64,000 nt of DNA from Opeltia flavorubescens. Its lineage: Eukaryota > Ascomycota > Lecanoromycetes > Teloschistales > Teloschistaceae. The position numbers and the translations under genes were made by a program. Below, one piece after another: positions 25,001 to 37,368 of the stretch (its first letter is position 1; the number at the start of each line of letters is the position of its first letter). The stretch covers positions 1 through 64,000 of the forward strand of contig KE546980.1 of the NCBI GenBank assembly GCA_000442125.1, given 5' to 3'. The notes beneath the pieces are model-generated. The model searched no databases, was not told the origin of the DNA, and worked only from the letters and a program-made list of their open reading frames with translations.

Positions 25001-27510
25001 ATAAATAAAAATTTTATTATTTATTATATATTAATATACTATTAGCTTTTATAATATCTAGTTAATATAATAATAAAGTTATTAAAAATATAAATATTAT
25101 ATATAATCTCGTTATTATACTATTAAATATAAATAAATTCTTTTTAATAAAAAGAAAAATCGATTAATTAATAGATTAAAATATTAAATTTTTTTAAAAA
25201 TTTTTAATTTATATATAAATATATATTAACGGTAAAGATTTAAATTATATATATAATATAACGTTAAAAAATTTTTTTAATATTTATATATTTCTATTTA
25301 ATCTCTAAATTTAAAAAATTATAATTATAAATTTTCGTTTATATAAAATTTTATAAATAATTAATCTTTTATTATATTTAAATTATTTCGAGGATTATTA
25401 AAAAAAAATTTTAAAAGTTGAAAATCGAAAAAATTATCTATAAAATTAACTATAAAAAAATTTAGAATATTTTAAATTCTAAATATTAAAGTATTTTAAT
25501 AAATATCTTTTATCGATTAAAAAAAACCCTATAATAATTACTATTAGAAGTTAATAAAAAAATTAATATTTAAATTATTATTTTATATATTATTTAAATT
25601 AATTATAATCGACGGATAATATATTAAATTATTTTTTACTTTTTTAGTAAACGGATATTAGAAAAGGAATTTTATTATTAGAGTTAAAATAGTATTAATT
25701 AGATATTATATATATTAAACTTATATAATTTATTTTAGCGAGTTAAAACTTTTTAAATTATTGTTTTTAAATTTAATATTATATTCTAGAAGCTAGAATT
25801 ATATATAATAGATTATACGACTAAAATAATATATAAAATCGCGCGCTAAAATTTAAGCGTTATTTAATTCGATAGTTAATAAGATTATATACCCGATTAA
25901 TAAATTAATAAACGCCGATTTTTTATAATAGATATAAAATAAAAAAAATAATAAAGCTTTTATTTTTTTAATTATAAAATATATTTAAAAATATATTAAT
26001 ATTAGCTTTAAAATAATTAAATTCTTATTTTTTAAAATTTTTTTTTCGAGAAAAAAATTTTCCTAGTTAATTTTAAAAATATAGATTATATATAAATAAT
26101 TATTTAAAAAGTATAAAGTAAAAAATAATTAATAAAAAAATTAATAAATTACAGTCAATTTTTAAATATAGATTATTTATAATAAATAGTTTTAATTTTT
26201 AAAAAAAACTAAAAGAAATTTAATAGCGCTATTTTATATAATAGTATATCTTTTTATTATAATATACTTTTAGATTTTATAGAAACCGCTCGATTTAATA
26301 TAATTTTTTTTAAAAAAATTTAAAACCCGTATAGTAATTTTATTAATAGAATTTTTTAAAATACTAGAAATAGTTTTTTATTAAAGAATTTCTAGTTAAA
26401 TTAAAATTATTTATTTAATTAATTATATACGGTTAAAATTAGTTAAACGTTATAAATATTAATAAACTTTTTATATAATAGTTAATATAATTTAAAGTAT
26501 AATATAAATAAAATTTACTATTAATAGTAGGCTATATATATTTTTCAAATTCGGTAGTATCGATTTTTAAACTCGTAATCTATTAGTTATTATTAGTTTT
26601 TTTAAATTATAAAACTATTTTATTAACGGTTTTAGTATTTAAAATANAAAAATATTTATATTAATTTTTTTAAAGTTATTAGCTGCTTAAATACTATTTT
26701 TATACGGATATTATAGGATTTAAAATATTAAATATAAATATTTTATTTAAAATTATATATAATCTAATTATATACTATTTAATTATATATTATTAAAATA
26801 TAATTTATTTTATTAATCGCGGAAATTTAATAATAAAAAATCGATTATATAAATTATAAAAGTAAAATTAAATATAAACCTTTTTAATATTTAATATTTA
26901 AAATTATATTCTATTATATCGAAAATTAATATTATAAACTTAATTTAGATATTTTTTTACTATTTTATAATTCCGGTTAATAAATAGTTTTTCGCTATTA
27001 TATATAATAATTCCGTACTTATAACTCCGGCTAATCGGTAGATTTTTTATAAAAATCTAATCCGATAAAAACTATAAATAAAAAAAATCGGTATAATTAA
27101 ATTTTTTAGTTTTTTTATATAAAGTTTTAAATAAAAAATTTTTTAATTTATAATATTATTTTAAATAATAATATATTATTTTAAATTATATATAATAACC
27201 GTATTCGATATAAATTATTATTTAATATATAAAATTATAGATAAAATTCGTTAACTTTATAATATATTATAAAATATAATAGTTTTTTTTTAAAGTTAAA
27301 AGTTTATAGATAGAATTTAATTAAATTTTTTATAATTATAAATTATTAAAACTTTTAATTTTATTAATAGTTTTAATTTTCGAGTAAAACTTTAATTAAT
27401 AGGTTTATTAAAATACGCTTAATTAATTTAATAACTTTATAATTAAATATTTTTACTAAAAACCGATTATATATAAAAAAGTATTAGTATATCTTTTATT
27501 TTAAAAATAA
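22031..27510. other. AT-rich interval without recognisable gene
   Basis: RIP-mutated DNA between the Gypsy element and the compositional border. Apart from the short repeat near 23.3 kb I see no terminal repeats, coding relics or RNA genes that can be supported. Confidence 0.5.
23318..23470. repeat. Short tandem repeat rich in CGACTCG / ATTCGATT
   Basis: Two near-perfect 32-33-bp units built from TTAAAATCGACCCGTTAAA and ATTCGATTCGA occur around 23,325-23,390. They are followed by degenerate CCCGATCCGATTTAAATC and ACTCGACTCGGGTCGATTTT blocks. This is an unusually GC-containing island in the AT-rich compartment, with CG preserved and CA absent. Confidence 0.6.
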
Positions 27511-28960
27511 TACACCTTTTTAGTTAACTCAGCCAGTTTCAACCAATTAGCTTCGGCGAAATTTCAGAAGTGGTACTACTTCCGTAGAAATATACTATTA
27601 GAAGTCGAGATATAGCTTTATACTAGCTTACCAGCTTGTACCAGCTCATTTGGCTTAGAGCTGGGTCGACTCTTTTGCTGATAAGGCTTAGGGTTATAAT
27701 ATATCCAGATTTCAGGATAGGTTGGATGTTGTTATTGTCAGCTGCCCAATATTTTCCTCTAGTATAAGGCTCACGTAGACTGGAGTAGTGGGCAAGGGTT
27801 TTGAGCTTGTGGAACGCTCTAAATTTTCGCAAAACACGCGGAAGCCAATACCTTTTTTTCAAGATGTCTGTTGTTAGTTATACAAGCACCGATAACAAAC
27901 GGAAAGCGCTTTGACCCTATAATAAATGCCCCAATGGAAATAGCGGTTCAGCGGCATTTTCATGCAATGGTCCGTAGATATAGCAATAAATGCTGTACGG
28001 CTTAGCCTTAACCGATGAGGTGTAAAGGGTCAGGGAGAGGTCTGTACAGGGAAGATAGTATAGAGGGAGAAGCTGGGCAGATATAAGCAGGAAGGTTGAG
28101 AATTTAAAAGGGAGAAAAGCACGTTTCGGGAGCAGGGAAAAAGTCTGTTAAGTCAGGACTTCTTTACGCTATAAAGCCAAACGTAGTTCGAAGGGATTAT
28201 TCCATCCCAGGCCATAGCACTAAATTCTGGGGCAAGTCTTTCTAATATTGGTGTGCCAAGCTTTTGAATGCCATGGTTGGCCTGGGATGGGATATGGATG
28301 TAGGCGGTCAAAGGAGGATACAGAAATGGAGGAGGGAGGTTGCAGAGAGGAGAGCAGTTTACGGAGGTGGAAGGAGAACAATTCAGGATGGTTCGAAGGG
28401 AGTCTACAGATAAATTTTAAGGCAGAGAAGAACGCCCACTGATATAGAGTCTGATGTAGAAGGTGGAGACTGTAGATAGAGGTATTTGTAGGCCACTAGG
28501 CTTGTAGACCACGGGGCTAGTTGACGATTGAGGGTGCAAAGTCAAAAGTGATTCGTGTGTAGTGTGGAGTTGGAGACGGAACAAGGAGGAATGTGGAGAT
28601 GAAGGATGGAGGAATGTAACGACAAAATCGGATATTGACTGTCGAAGTTGCGTAGATTTTTACACAGGACAAGATCAAAATTGTGCTATTGAAGATGGGT
28701 TGAAACGACTGTTGCGGCAGTGGGGAAGGCAGAGGAGAAGACATTGGATGCCGGCATTGTGAAAGTCCAGACCGTGAATTGATAGCTTTAGGAGATGGAG
28801 GGAGGTTTCGGAATGGACGATAACCTGGAGTGAAGATTCTTTGGGGAGGCCATGGAGGTGGATGTGGAGACATACGTTGATGAGAGAGTGCTTTGAGATC
28901 ATCAAGCCAAAGACCCGGGACGTTGTAAAGTTAGAGATGGCATTTGAAGAAGCTGTGGAA
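27511..28960. other. Compositional border and gene-free DNA
   Basis: Normal dinucleotide use returns here. Short ORFs exist on both strands but none has domain features or a convincing start. From about 28,000 the plus strand becomes rich in A and G. Confidence 0.5.
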
Positions 28961-29640
28961 GCTTTAGAAGCTGTAGATCTCGTCTAGGCGGATAACCTTC
29001 ATGTTCACAGAGTTGGTGGTGAACGTTGTGACGGAGGACGATTTTGGAAATCATAGAGTGGATGATAAAAACCGGAGAGCCTGTGGAGCTTGTAGATGTA
29101 GAGGATATAGAGGACGCAGGAGATCGGAGGCTGCAGAAGATAGAAGACAGTAGAGGATGCAGAGGTTAAAGGAGTCTTGAAGTTGTAGAAATCGTAGAGG
29201 TCGCAGAGGTGGGGAGTAGTACAGAAGACTTGCTAGATATTGTGGGTGCGGAATTTGGAGTAGGTACAGTAGGTATAGGCGGTGTAGAGATGGTCGAAAT
29301 TGTTGAGGTGATAGAGGCTGTGAAGATTGTAGAGGTGGTAGAAGTAGTAAAGGTTGTAGAGGTGGTGGAGGTTGGAGAGGTGGGAGGTACCGACGGTACC
29401 GACAGTGTGGATGGTGTAGAGGAGATATAGGATATAGGAGGTTGTGAAGCTTGTCGCGGTAGGGTCTTCAATTGTCATGGTATAGGCGGTAGACATCGCC
29501 ATTGTTGCAGACGTCGAGGAGATTGTAGAAGGTGCGTAGATTGCGGAGACTGCGGAGGCGGAGATCCTTGAGGTAACCGTGTTGGTCGAGATTGAGATTA
29601 AGGCTGTGGAGGAGATTGGTCTAATAAGCCTGTGACAGAA
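28960..29640. repeat. Purine-rich minisatellite, 9-12-bp degenerate units
   Basis: The plus strand is a degenerate array of units such as GTAGAGGTG, GTAGAAGTA and GTGGAGGTT, densest at 29,180-29,430. The minus-strand translation is a Ser/Thr/Pro repeat (STPSTTST-like), but it has no signal peptide or neighbouring exon. I regard it as low-complexity DNA and not as a gene. Confidence 0.7.
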
Positions 29641-31554
29641 CGATCAGTGAAGGGAAGACAATTTAGATGAGAGAAGCTGTGGTAAGCAGACCGCTCCTAA
29701 GTCTGAGGGTCATTTGGGATAGGATCGTGGAGGCAAGAGGTCGGCAGCATGACAGCAGCTGGTTTGATTGGGAGGTATAGTGAAGGAGCTCGCTTTGGAA
29801 AAGTCATGGCAGAGGAGCTTATGACAGAGGAGTTATTGGCAAAGCAAGTCGATGAGATATTCATGGAGACATCGTGGATGTGAAACGACGAGGCAGCGGC
29901 GGAGGAGGTAAAGGTATGAAGTACATCGTGGAGAACATGGCCATCAAGAGCGTTGCGGACGAGGTTTTGCGCTATACGAGAGTAAACAGTCTTTACTGCG
30001 CCTTTAAGAAAGCGAATGCCGGTTCAACTAATTGAATTAGGTATCTAAAGTCGATGAGGCGAGCAAGGGGAATCGAAAATCATGTTTTAGGCGGATTAGC
30101 GGACTTAGTAAGACAAGTTAAGGGCTGTAGCAAAGGAGGGGGAGGCCTTGTGGAAGCGTTCGCGGTGCACAAGAAAACCTTCTGATATTAAGGTCACAAT
30201 GCGATCGGTTTTGAGAAAGGAGCGGTAGGTAATGGTTGAAGTAGTAGGGGTAGAATGAATTTTTGATAGCGAGCTGATAGTGGAACTGTTGTTGACATCG
30301 TTGCGGATGATGCCAGGCAGTGTGAAAGACGTAAGAATAGAAGAAAAAAAAGGAGTGGAGATGGCAGAGAAGGAGAAGTATGTGGTTTGCCGAAGTGGAG
30401 AATAATCTTAGGGAGTTACGTTGGGAAGGAGTATAATAAATGACTTGCAAGTTGCTACAGGGATTCATGGTTATAATTTTGTCTGTGGTTCACACATTAT
30501 ATACCGTGGAGCGACGGCTCTTGAAGAGAGCAACGGTCAACGAGGTCTGGAGAGCCTAGGCCACGATTCTTAGTTTTCATCTATATACTTTACTTCTTTA
30601 CCTTGATTCGGTCAAATTTACCCATTGCACACTGCCCATGGCAGGACATCCAAGGAAGATAGGGTTGCATTTGCTAGTGCCCTGGCAGCTGTATCCCTAT
30701 CAGTCGCGGCTTAGCGCCAGGTTACTGACTCCAAACCTTCCCAAAGCAAGATTTAGTCGATGTGGTAAGTTTTGCGGAGCTGGTAGGGTATCGTTGGATG
30801 GTCTCCGCGGGATTTCACTGACTTTAGCATGGTATTGATGAGGGAGGTGGAGCTTAAGAAGCGCATCAGGCCATTGGTGAAGAAGTCGAAGCGAGGAGGT
30901 CTGTTGAGAGTAGGATATCGTGTGGCTACAAGGAAGAGTATGCTATATCTCCAGTTTTTGATAGTGTGAGGAGCGCTTCGAAGTGATACGTGCACGGGCA
31001 TTCGATGTTTCGGGGAAGCGGGAAGCACCGGTCCACCGTTAAAAAATGTCCGTGGACGTATGCCAATCGCGCATAAGCGAGACAGTAAGAGCCTTCGCTA
31101 GCTGATATCATACAGTTGATCTCCTTTAGCACAAGAAATTACAAGACTTGTGAGAACTATCTTTTCCTATCTCAAGCACGTGGTATTCTGCTTCTACTTC
31201 GTCAAGGCAAACCATTAATAGGATGAAGAGCCTTCAGGTTAAAACTTGGAAGTAATAATTCTATTTTCTTGTATTCATATTCATCAGAAAGTAGACTAAA
31301 AGATGAACCTTGACAGCTGTCAGACCCAAAAGCACGGACTCCGTGTCTTCGGGTATTGAATGTCCATGCACGCTTGCACGTTAGCAAAGGCTCCCAATTG
31401 TGAGGATCGAACAGTGATGGTTTTCGTATAAGATTGCTGTGCGCTGCTCCACGACGGATCGCCAAAACACCTAAGGGTGCTTTCCAAAAACGTTCGTGGG
31501 CATCCCTCCTCTTCCTTTTTCCTTGAAATCTTTCCATGTGCTTGAGGAACCGCG
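29641..31554. other. Gene-free purine-biased interval
   Basis: It continues the A+G bias of the plus strand to about 30,450 and then returns to mixed composition. I see no supported gene, RNA or repeat. Confidence 0.5.
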
Positions 31555-32541
31555 ATGCATTTCAAAACGCTTATCGCTCACCTCAGCATCCTTAGCCGCT
31601 CGCTCGCCTCCATCCTACCTTTCGATCATGGGCTCCGATTGCCCTCTCGTAATACTACATCAACACTAAAAGCTAACCTTACATTTGGTGTCTGGCCACC
31701 CGAGCCACCGTTGATACCGATTCCCAATAGCAATGGCTTTGATATCGACATCCTCGAATATGGTGAACACGAACCACGAAGCCAATGGAGCGCAGTCAAC
31801 GCAGGTCTCGAAGGTATCAAAGCACAGATTAATGATCTCCACAGAAGGAATCCCAAGAAAGCGATTAAAGAATTTGCTGGATTCCAGTCCAACTTTGTCT
31901 TCATAACATTTACTGACATGGACGCACCTCCCGCCTCCTTTGCTAGCATCTCATTCGATACTGCGCTAAAGGTCGTCAATACTATACAAGATCTGTTCTT
32001 CAACCCTCCCTTCGGGTTCGGTCCCAGGGAAATCTATTCGCGAATCATGCGTCAAGGGTCCTTCCGAATCTATGTTTATCTCCAGTTCACTCGCTATGAA
32101 AAGGGATGGCCTACGAAAAAGCCACGTTCTAAGCTACCATGTGCCCAATTCATGACTTTTGATGTGCACACCGACGAGTACGGCAGGAACGTTCCTTCGT
32201 CCGACCATTTCCATATCGGTGAGGTTCGCGATGCTTTGAATTACTTCATCGAGGAAGATATTCGGTTGGGTCGCGATCTGCCCTTTCGCCATGGAGTCAC
32301 GAAGCTGGAGCTGCCGCGATATTTCGAAGAGGAAAAAAGTGGAGCCCCTCGGATGAGCAAGGTAGATATGGTGTCCGTGGTGAATGGTATTGAGAGACTG
32401 TTCTTTGACCCGTCAAATTTTGGGCCGAGGGAATTTACAGCCGATGTTATGAAAGAGCAGTCCTTGTTTCCGCTTCGAGAGACGAGTCTGGGACTAATGA
32501 GAATCTCTTTTCCTTTTCTGGATTATACAGAAAGTGAATAA
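31555..32541 (+). CDS. Putative secreted protein with duplicated FGPRE module
   Basis: A single-exon 328-aa ORF from a genuine ATG. The N-terminus (residues 1-20, MHFKTLIAHLSILSRSLASI) is a plausible signal peptide, so the product is probably secreted. I do not recognise a named domain. Two internal modules resemble each other: residues 140-159 (VVNTIQDLFF then FGFGPRE) and 275-293 (VVNGIERLFF then NFGPRE), separated by about 115 residues. It has only one cysteine in the mature part (about C196), so it is not a cysteine-rich effector. This is the first gene on the centromere side of the repeat compartment. Codon use and composition are ordinary, with no sign of RIP. The function is unknown. 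Confidence 0.75.
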   Translation: MHFKTLIAHLSILSRSLASILPFDHGLRLPSRNTTSTLKANLTFGVWPPEPPLIPIPNSNGFDIDILEYGEHEPRSQWSAVNAGLEGIKAQINDLHRRNPKKAIKEFAGFQSNFVFITFTDMDAPPASFASISFDTALKVVNTIQDLFFNPPFGFGPREIYSRIMRQGSFRIYVYLQFTRYEKGWPTKKPRSKLPCAQFMTFDVHTDEYGRNVPSSDHFHIGEVRDALNYFIEEDIRLGRDLPFRHGVTKLELPRYFEEEKSGAPRMSKVDMVSVVNGIERLFFDPSNFGPREFTADVMKEQSLFPLRETSLGLMRISFPFLDYTESE

Positions 32542-35500
32542 ATGAATGTGTTTTCGAAGATATAGCTTCTATAAACCTCGCGGTACTATTTCCTTTCGTT
32601 CTGTAGAATAATCAATTGGGAGCAAAACTGAGGTTCAACTCTCTCATAAGCACGTTTTGGCAGCGAATATAGTTGCGCGTATCAAAGATTGCATCTGTTT
32701 CGGGAGCTCCACTTTCCCGCAATCCCCGGTCAGCCAGATATATTACCTAGGGTATCAGCTTTCGTCCGCGGGAAGGGAGAGTCTATCACAGACTGCCTTA
32801 TCATTGCTGAAAAGTCATAGGAGCCTAAGAAGTTGAGTCTATTGAAATCGGATGAACTTACGTAACATATCAGGCTGTCCTAACCACTTCGCAGCTTGTA
32901 CTCTACGTTATACCAATGCTAATTATAATCTGGAAATTTTTTCCTATTCCTATATATCACTCGTTCACTGTTTCTACCATAACATGTCGTTGTAACACAT
33001 TTGTAGGAAAGGACAACGAAGCTAGATTCCGTTTGATATCTGATATAGCAAAAGGCTTAGAAGCGAGTCGGAAGACAAGCCCAGCGACGTTCCAAATGGC
33101 ACCAATGATATTCATATCACCTTCAATTAGCTCGATAGAGTCGAACAATACTTCAAGTTGGCGGCTATTATTGACGAGTGGGAAAGATGCCAGGGCGAAG
33201 AGGAAGCGAGTGCGGTGCACTCGATATATTGAATTGTCGCCTAGTGATTGCACTTGCAAATAATTACGCCTTACGACTATCACGCGGCCACGGCATAATG
33301 CATAGCAACAGAATATCGGGCAGCTGCATGTTCATACGCATACCTTGCGCCGATACGATACCTTATAAGGCTTGCTGCGGCTGCTCTAACCAAGAAGCAA
33401 TGATCATCTCTCTCATTGCTTATTATATAGTAAGCATTGAACAACAGACTAGAGGCAGCAAGTCTGATCCTCTATACTTGTTCTTTACTCTAGCATTATC
33501 AAGTTTACCTACTCATCAACCTTGAATCTGTTGCTAAATACTAAAAGCTCTTACTGGCCAGCTTTTCCAATCCTCCGGAGAAGAAGACAGTATTAAACCT
33601 GTGATAGGCGTCCGGCTGCAATGAAACAATTTCGTCATCTCATACTCATGAGAGTATAGATCACTGAGTTAGATCACTGGGTTGCCCGCCTGAATTGAGA
33701 CTACAATACGCTATCACAACCCATCGTTGTGATTGTTTCAATTGTCTTACTCTCGCCAGATTTCCAATCCGAACAGAAGAAGCAACTTTGACAGGGTAAA
33801 TGCCATGATACTCAGCTGCTTCCTTTCGGAACATGGAGACCTTCACTGGCTTTAGCTTTATCTCCGACCGAGTCTAGTAGGCACTGAACAGACACCATCC
33901 TAATGCGAAGATATAAGGGAATTGAGCGACAACATGTTTTCAACATCTATCATTGCAGCTGTAGACCAAAAACAAGCAAAGACGCCTTGGGAAAAGCGAG
34001 TCCCACCGAATCGGTCAGCCAGTAGCTTCTTTGAACCTCCGCAGTGCTGAATAAGTCCAATGAAGTTGGAAATGACGATGCTGGCTCGCCCAGTGGAGCA
34101 AATAGTTAAGCAAATGACTGTGGCTATTACAATGGAAATCATCGTTATCAGTCATAACTCGATACATCGGCATGCTCGATAATACTGGGTTGCAATATCC
34201 CATTTGGACGAATACCCTAACCTTCTGCATGAGTTTGAATCAAGGAAGCGTGGGAAGTCGGACCACCCAGCTAAACCAGCTGGATCGAAAACTTAAAGCA
34301 TATGGCAGGATATGGGCCCGTGGGTACTGATTAATATATGCTGAGTTATCATCTTGAGAGCTTCGCTGCAATGTCAAATAGTCTTCCTTTACTCGTTCAT
34401 CTAGCTCAATCTTTGTCTCACAAGAGCTCATGCCAAAATCGTCATATATGCCTTTTTTAAGGGCGACCGTAGTATTCAAGCCATGTAGTTGCAGTCCCAC
34501 AAGCCAAAAAGGTTATTCCCTCTCACACCATTCTTTCTTAACAAATATGGCTGCTGGCCACTTCTTTCCACTGCATCAAGTTGGGATTACATTTTGAAGT
34601 CTCAGTTTCTTACCGGTAGCATGCTTATGACTGAGCGGCAAGTTGTATCGTGGAGATGGAATCACACACTGTGAGTGCAGCTAGCGGGCGCAGCACACAA
34701 TCAGTCCAATCATTAAGGGTAGGTGAATACATATTTCTCAATTCTTCAAACGCTAATCAATACCAGAATCTTAGTAGCATCGAGGTCTGCAGCTCGAGAA
34801 CTCATCTTTAACACCTTCTTCCCAGTCACCGATTTCGTCACCTTCTCTGTCTGCATTAGATTATACACCTCTAGCTGACCGAACATCCTTCTCCAAGTGC
34901 TCCACCTCGAGGGGTTTGGTTGACGATATTGCTCTGCATCAACCATCGCAGCATATCCCACTTCTCCTTGACTACACAGTCAACCGGAGCTCCGTCGACA
35001 TGTCAATAGGTCGACACTGGCTGGCTTGCGCCTGGGAGAAAGGATAACTTCCTTCGTTGTCTGATACGCCTGCTATTGAGGTCTTCCAGTGTTGGGGCAT
35101 CTGGTCTAGCAAACTGTTCTAGGTAACTTCTTCATGTTTCAAGTATGTAACAGCCCTTGAATGTCAATCGTGTGCACACCTGAAGAAGATGGCAGCTTGG
35201 CTAGTCTGAAACCATTGTTTCCTTGAACTAGAGGATCCACTGAGAGCTGAGAGAGATATCCTTATGGCTACGACAGATAAAGTAGCAGCTTCCAGGGTTC
35301 ATGCGGTATTGGATCATCGATATGCGGTAAATCCAGATTGTTCCCTTCCAGGATTCTATTTTCCCCTAGTCGACAGCTTTCTTGATTTGAGACTTCTTCC
35401 CCCTTGGACAATTCCTCGGCTTGCAGGTTTGCATCTCTTGTTACTGGATCCGAAAGTGAGGGTCTCAATGACCACTTGATTACAGGCCAAGAATTCGAAG

Positions 35501-36429
35501 GAATTGGAGGATTGAGGTTGTTTGTGTCGCCGGCTGGGGGTCGCAAAGCCAGGTCTATACTTGCCGATCGAGCCTGTACGAGGCATCGTAATATCAGTTG
35601 ACTACCGATTGTAGGTTTGGACCAACCGCGCGAAATTCTAGAGGAAAGGGGGAAGACAAACTATAGGAGGTATGAAGTGGCCTCATGTCTGCAGTCAGTA
35701 GGTTCTCAACCATCTTCCACAGTAACAAGCCAGGTCAGGATGCGCATTGACACAAGTGAGGGTCTCCGGGCGATTGTCGGATGGAGCCAGTCGAAGAGAG
35801 ACAAGGGATCGTTATTCCCGCCTTCCGAATCAGCCGTTATCTCATGCTCAGAAGACACGAAGGAGGCTATCTTCAAAACGATGTCTCGGTTTCATTGGCA
35901 ATCAATTAGATTGGCCCCAAAGCAATGATGCCAAACCTCGAAATGGTGGAAGTATCGCGAGATACCTTGCACCGCGAATGATCTTGGAATACACCGTGAC
36001 TGCAATCAGACTAGACAATATCATCAAATGATCTCAAGGTCGGCCAGAGTCTTGATAGAGGCAGTCTCGAGACTAGGAAGCCCGAAGGGACTTAGCGCAT
36101 TGTTTTGATAAGGATCGTTCCGCACAATTGAGTCAATTAGAGCTTTTTATGACTCCGCAACTTCTAATATAACATCGTGAGGCCCCAACAGGAACTTCCT
36201 AGTTTCCATTCAGCCTTATCATTCTGAGATCTTACCAATTTGCAACTGTCCTCGTCAAATGATACTGGGCCTTCCCTATCTCCATTCAGTCAAGTCAATT
36301 TGAGCGCATAGTTGACTTCACAGCTCTGTCAATCCCCTTGAGAGTCACGGAGCCCCAACAGGGGTTTCTATTCTCACAACACAATCTCCTAATCCTTACT
36401 GTCTGTGGCGCGCCTATCGTGCTAGGGAA
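32542..36429. other. Long interval without supported genes
   Basis: Nearly 3.9 kb in which ORFs are short, overlap each other on opposite strands and lack recognisable motifs. No tRNA, repeat array or coding relic could be supported. Confidence 0.45.
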
Positions 36430-36520
36430 ATGGAGATCCCTCGTCTGTCTACTTTTTTGACGGAATCAAGGACTCCCAAATGGGGTTTCTATGCGCCCAA
36501 GTCTCACCTCATCAAAGCTT

Positions 36521-36598
36521 ACATCGATGTTCCCTTAATCGAAAGGAGCAATATACCTCACATCGATCTTCCGTCAACTAAAAGCTGCAATATACTCT
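36521..36598 (+). repeat. Two 39-bp tandem units
   Basis: Two adjacent 39-bp units both begin ACATCGAT and end GCAATATAC(C/T)(T/C). The length keeps frame, and both lie in an 87-codon ATG ORF (36,430-36,693), where they read as YIDVPLIERSNIP and HIDLPSTKSCNIL. Whether that ORF is a gene is uncertain. A related CCCCAACAGG motif occurs nearby at about 36,183 and 36,353. Confidence 0.6.
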
Positions 36599-36927
36599 CT
36601 GAGACAATATCGAAACACGAAAAGGCTAGGAGGGTAAGCAAATGTGGTTTAAACGCTGTCAGTATTTATAGGCTAAACCTCTCCAGAATATAGAACCCTC
36701 TTCACTTGAGATCCCGCCTCTATTCGTATGATCCAGACTTATGGCTACGAAATTCCAGGCTATCGCTGACTCGGATATAGAGGAAAGAGAACCGTCCACC
36801 GGGATCCTTCAACGACCGGAATCTAAGACCCTTCTCTGCGGAGCCACACAAATACTCTGGTGGCCCGCGATTCGATACCTCGATTTCGCAACGGCAGTGC
36901 AATCTGGTCACCAGTCCTTCCAGCAAC

Positions 36928-37368
36928 ATGGTAGCGTCAACGGATGCTCAAGCGCGGTCAACTGACCAGAGTGAGTGTATAATTCAATCCACTTGTGTTA
37001 TAGCAGGCGACCATCGTACGCAAAGCGGCATCTGGATAGGCCCACGTCTCCTCCTATCAGCATTGCATATGCACCCGTGGATACTCGGAGCACCATCGAG
37101 TCAAGAGTGCGAGTTGATCCGGACTGGTCGTATTCTATTCCGAGTCAAGAATGAAGACTCCTCGTCAATCACCCCTGAACACTCACCACGTGTTCGATTA
37201 CTGGAGTACAACATCGAACATAACCTCGGGCTCTTCTTTTTGCTACGAGAGTATCCAGAGGTAACTCGATATGTGGAGCCGGACCACCTTTATCTTGTCG
37301 ACGCGTTTCCCGATGGGCTGAACATTGCGCTGAAAGAGGTTCAGAAGGGTTTGGACAATATTCCTTAA
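36928..37368 (+). pseudogene. Truncated trypsin-like serine protease
   Basis: A 146-codon ORF matches the N-terminal half of fungal trypsin-like proteins: an IIQSTCVIAG block, then SGIWIGPRLLLSALHMH, holding the catalytic His in the ALH motif (about residue 46), then LEYNIEHNLGLFFL. In the family the Asp lies in a (D/E)HDLG(I/L)F block, and here the residue is Asn (EHNLGLF). The ORF stops before any Ser active-site region (GDSGG-like), at roughly half the family's length. No continuation is visible in the following 300 bp. It is probably a decayed gene or a 5' fragment, and no signal peptide is seen. Confidence 0.5.

Larger units (their letters stand above)
71..27510. repeat. AT-rich, RIP-mutated subtelomeric repeat compartment
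   Basis: Over 27 kb the sequence is almost entirely A and T with scattered CG, CC and CT. The dinucleotides CA and TG are nearly missing while TA is everywhere. This is the footprint expected of repeat-induced point mutation, which converts CpA to TpA on both strands. No intact ORF of useful size occurs; reading frames are broken mainly by TAA and TAG, as expected when CAA and CAG are mutated. The change to normal composition near 27,510 is abrupt: CA and TG dinucleotides reappear within a few tens of bases. Such DNA is normally H3K9-methylated and silent in fungi, which is inference here. Confidence 0.93.

Noticed and set aside
29166-29502. Minus-strand Ser/Thr/Pro-rich ORFs resembling mucin-like proteins
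   Set aside because: They are translations of the purine-rich minisatellite. Several frames on both strands are equally open, and no signal peptide or flanking exon is present.
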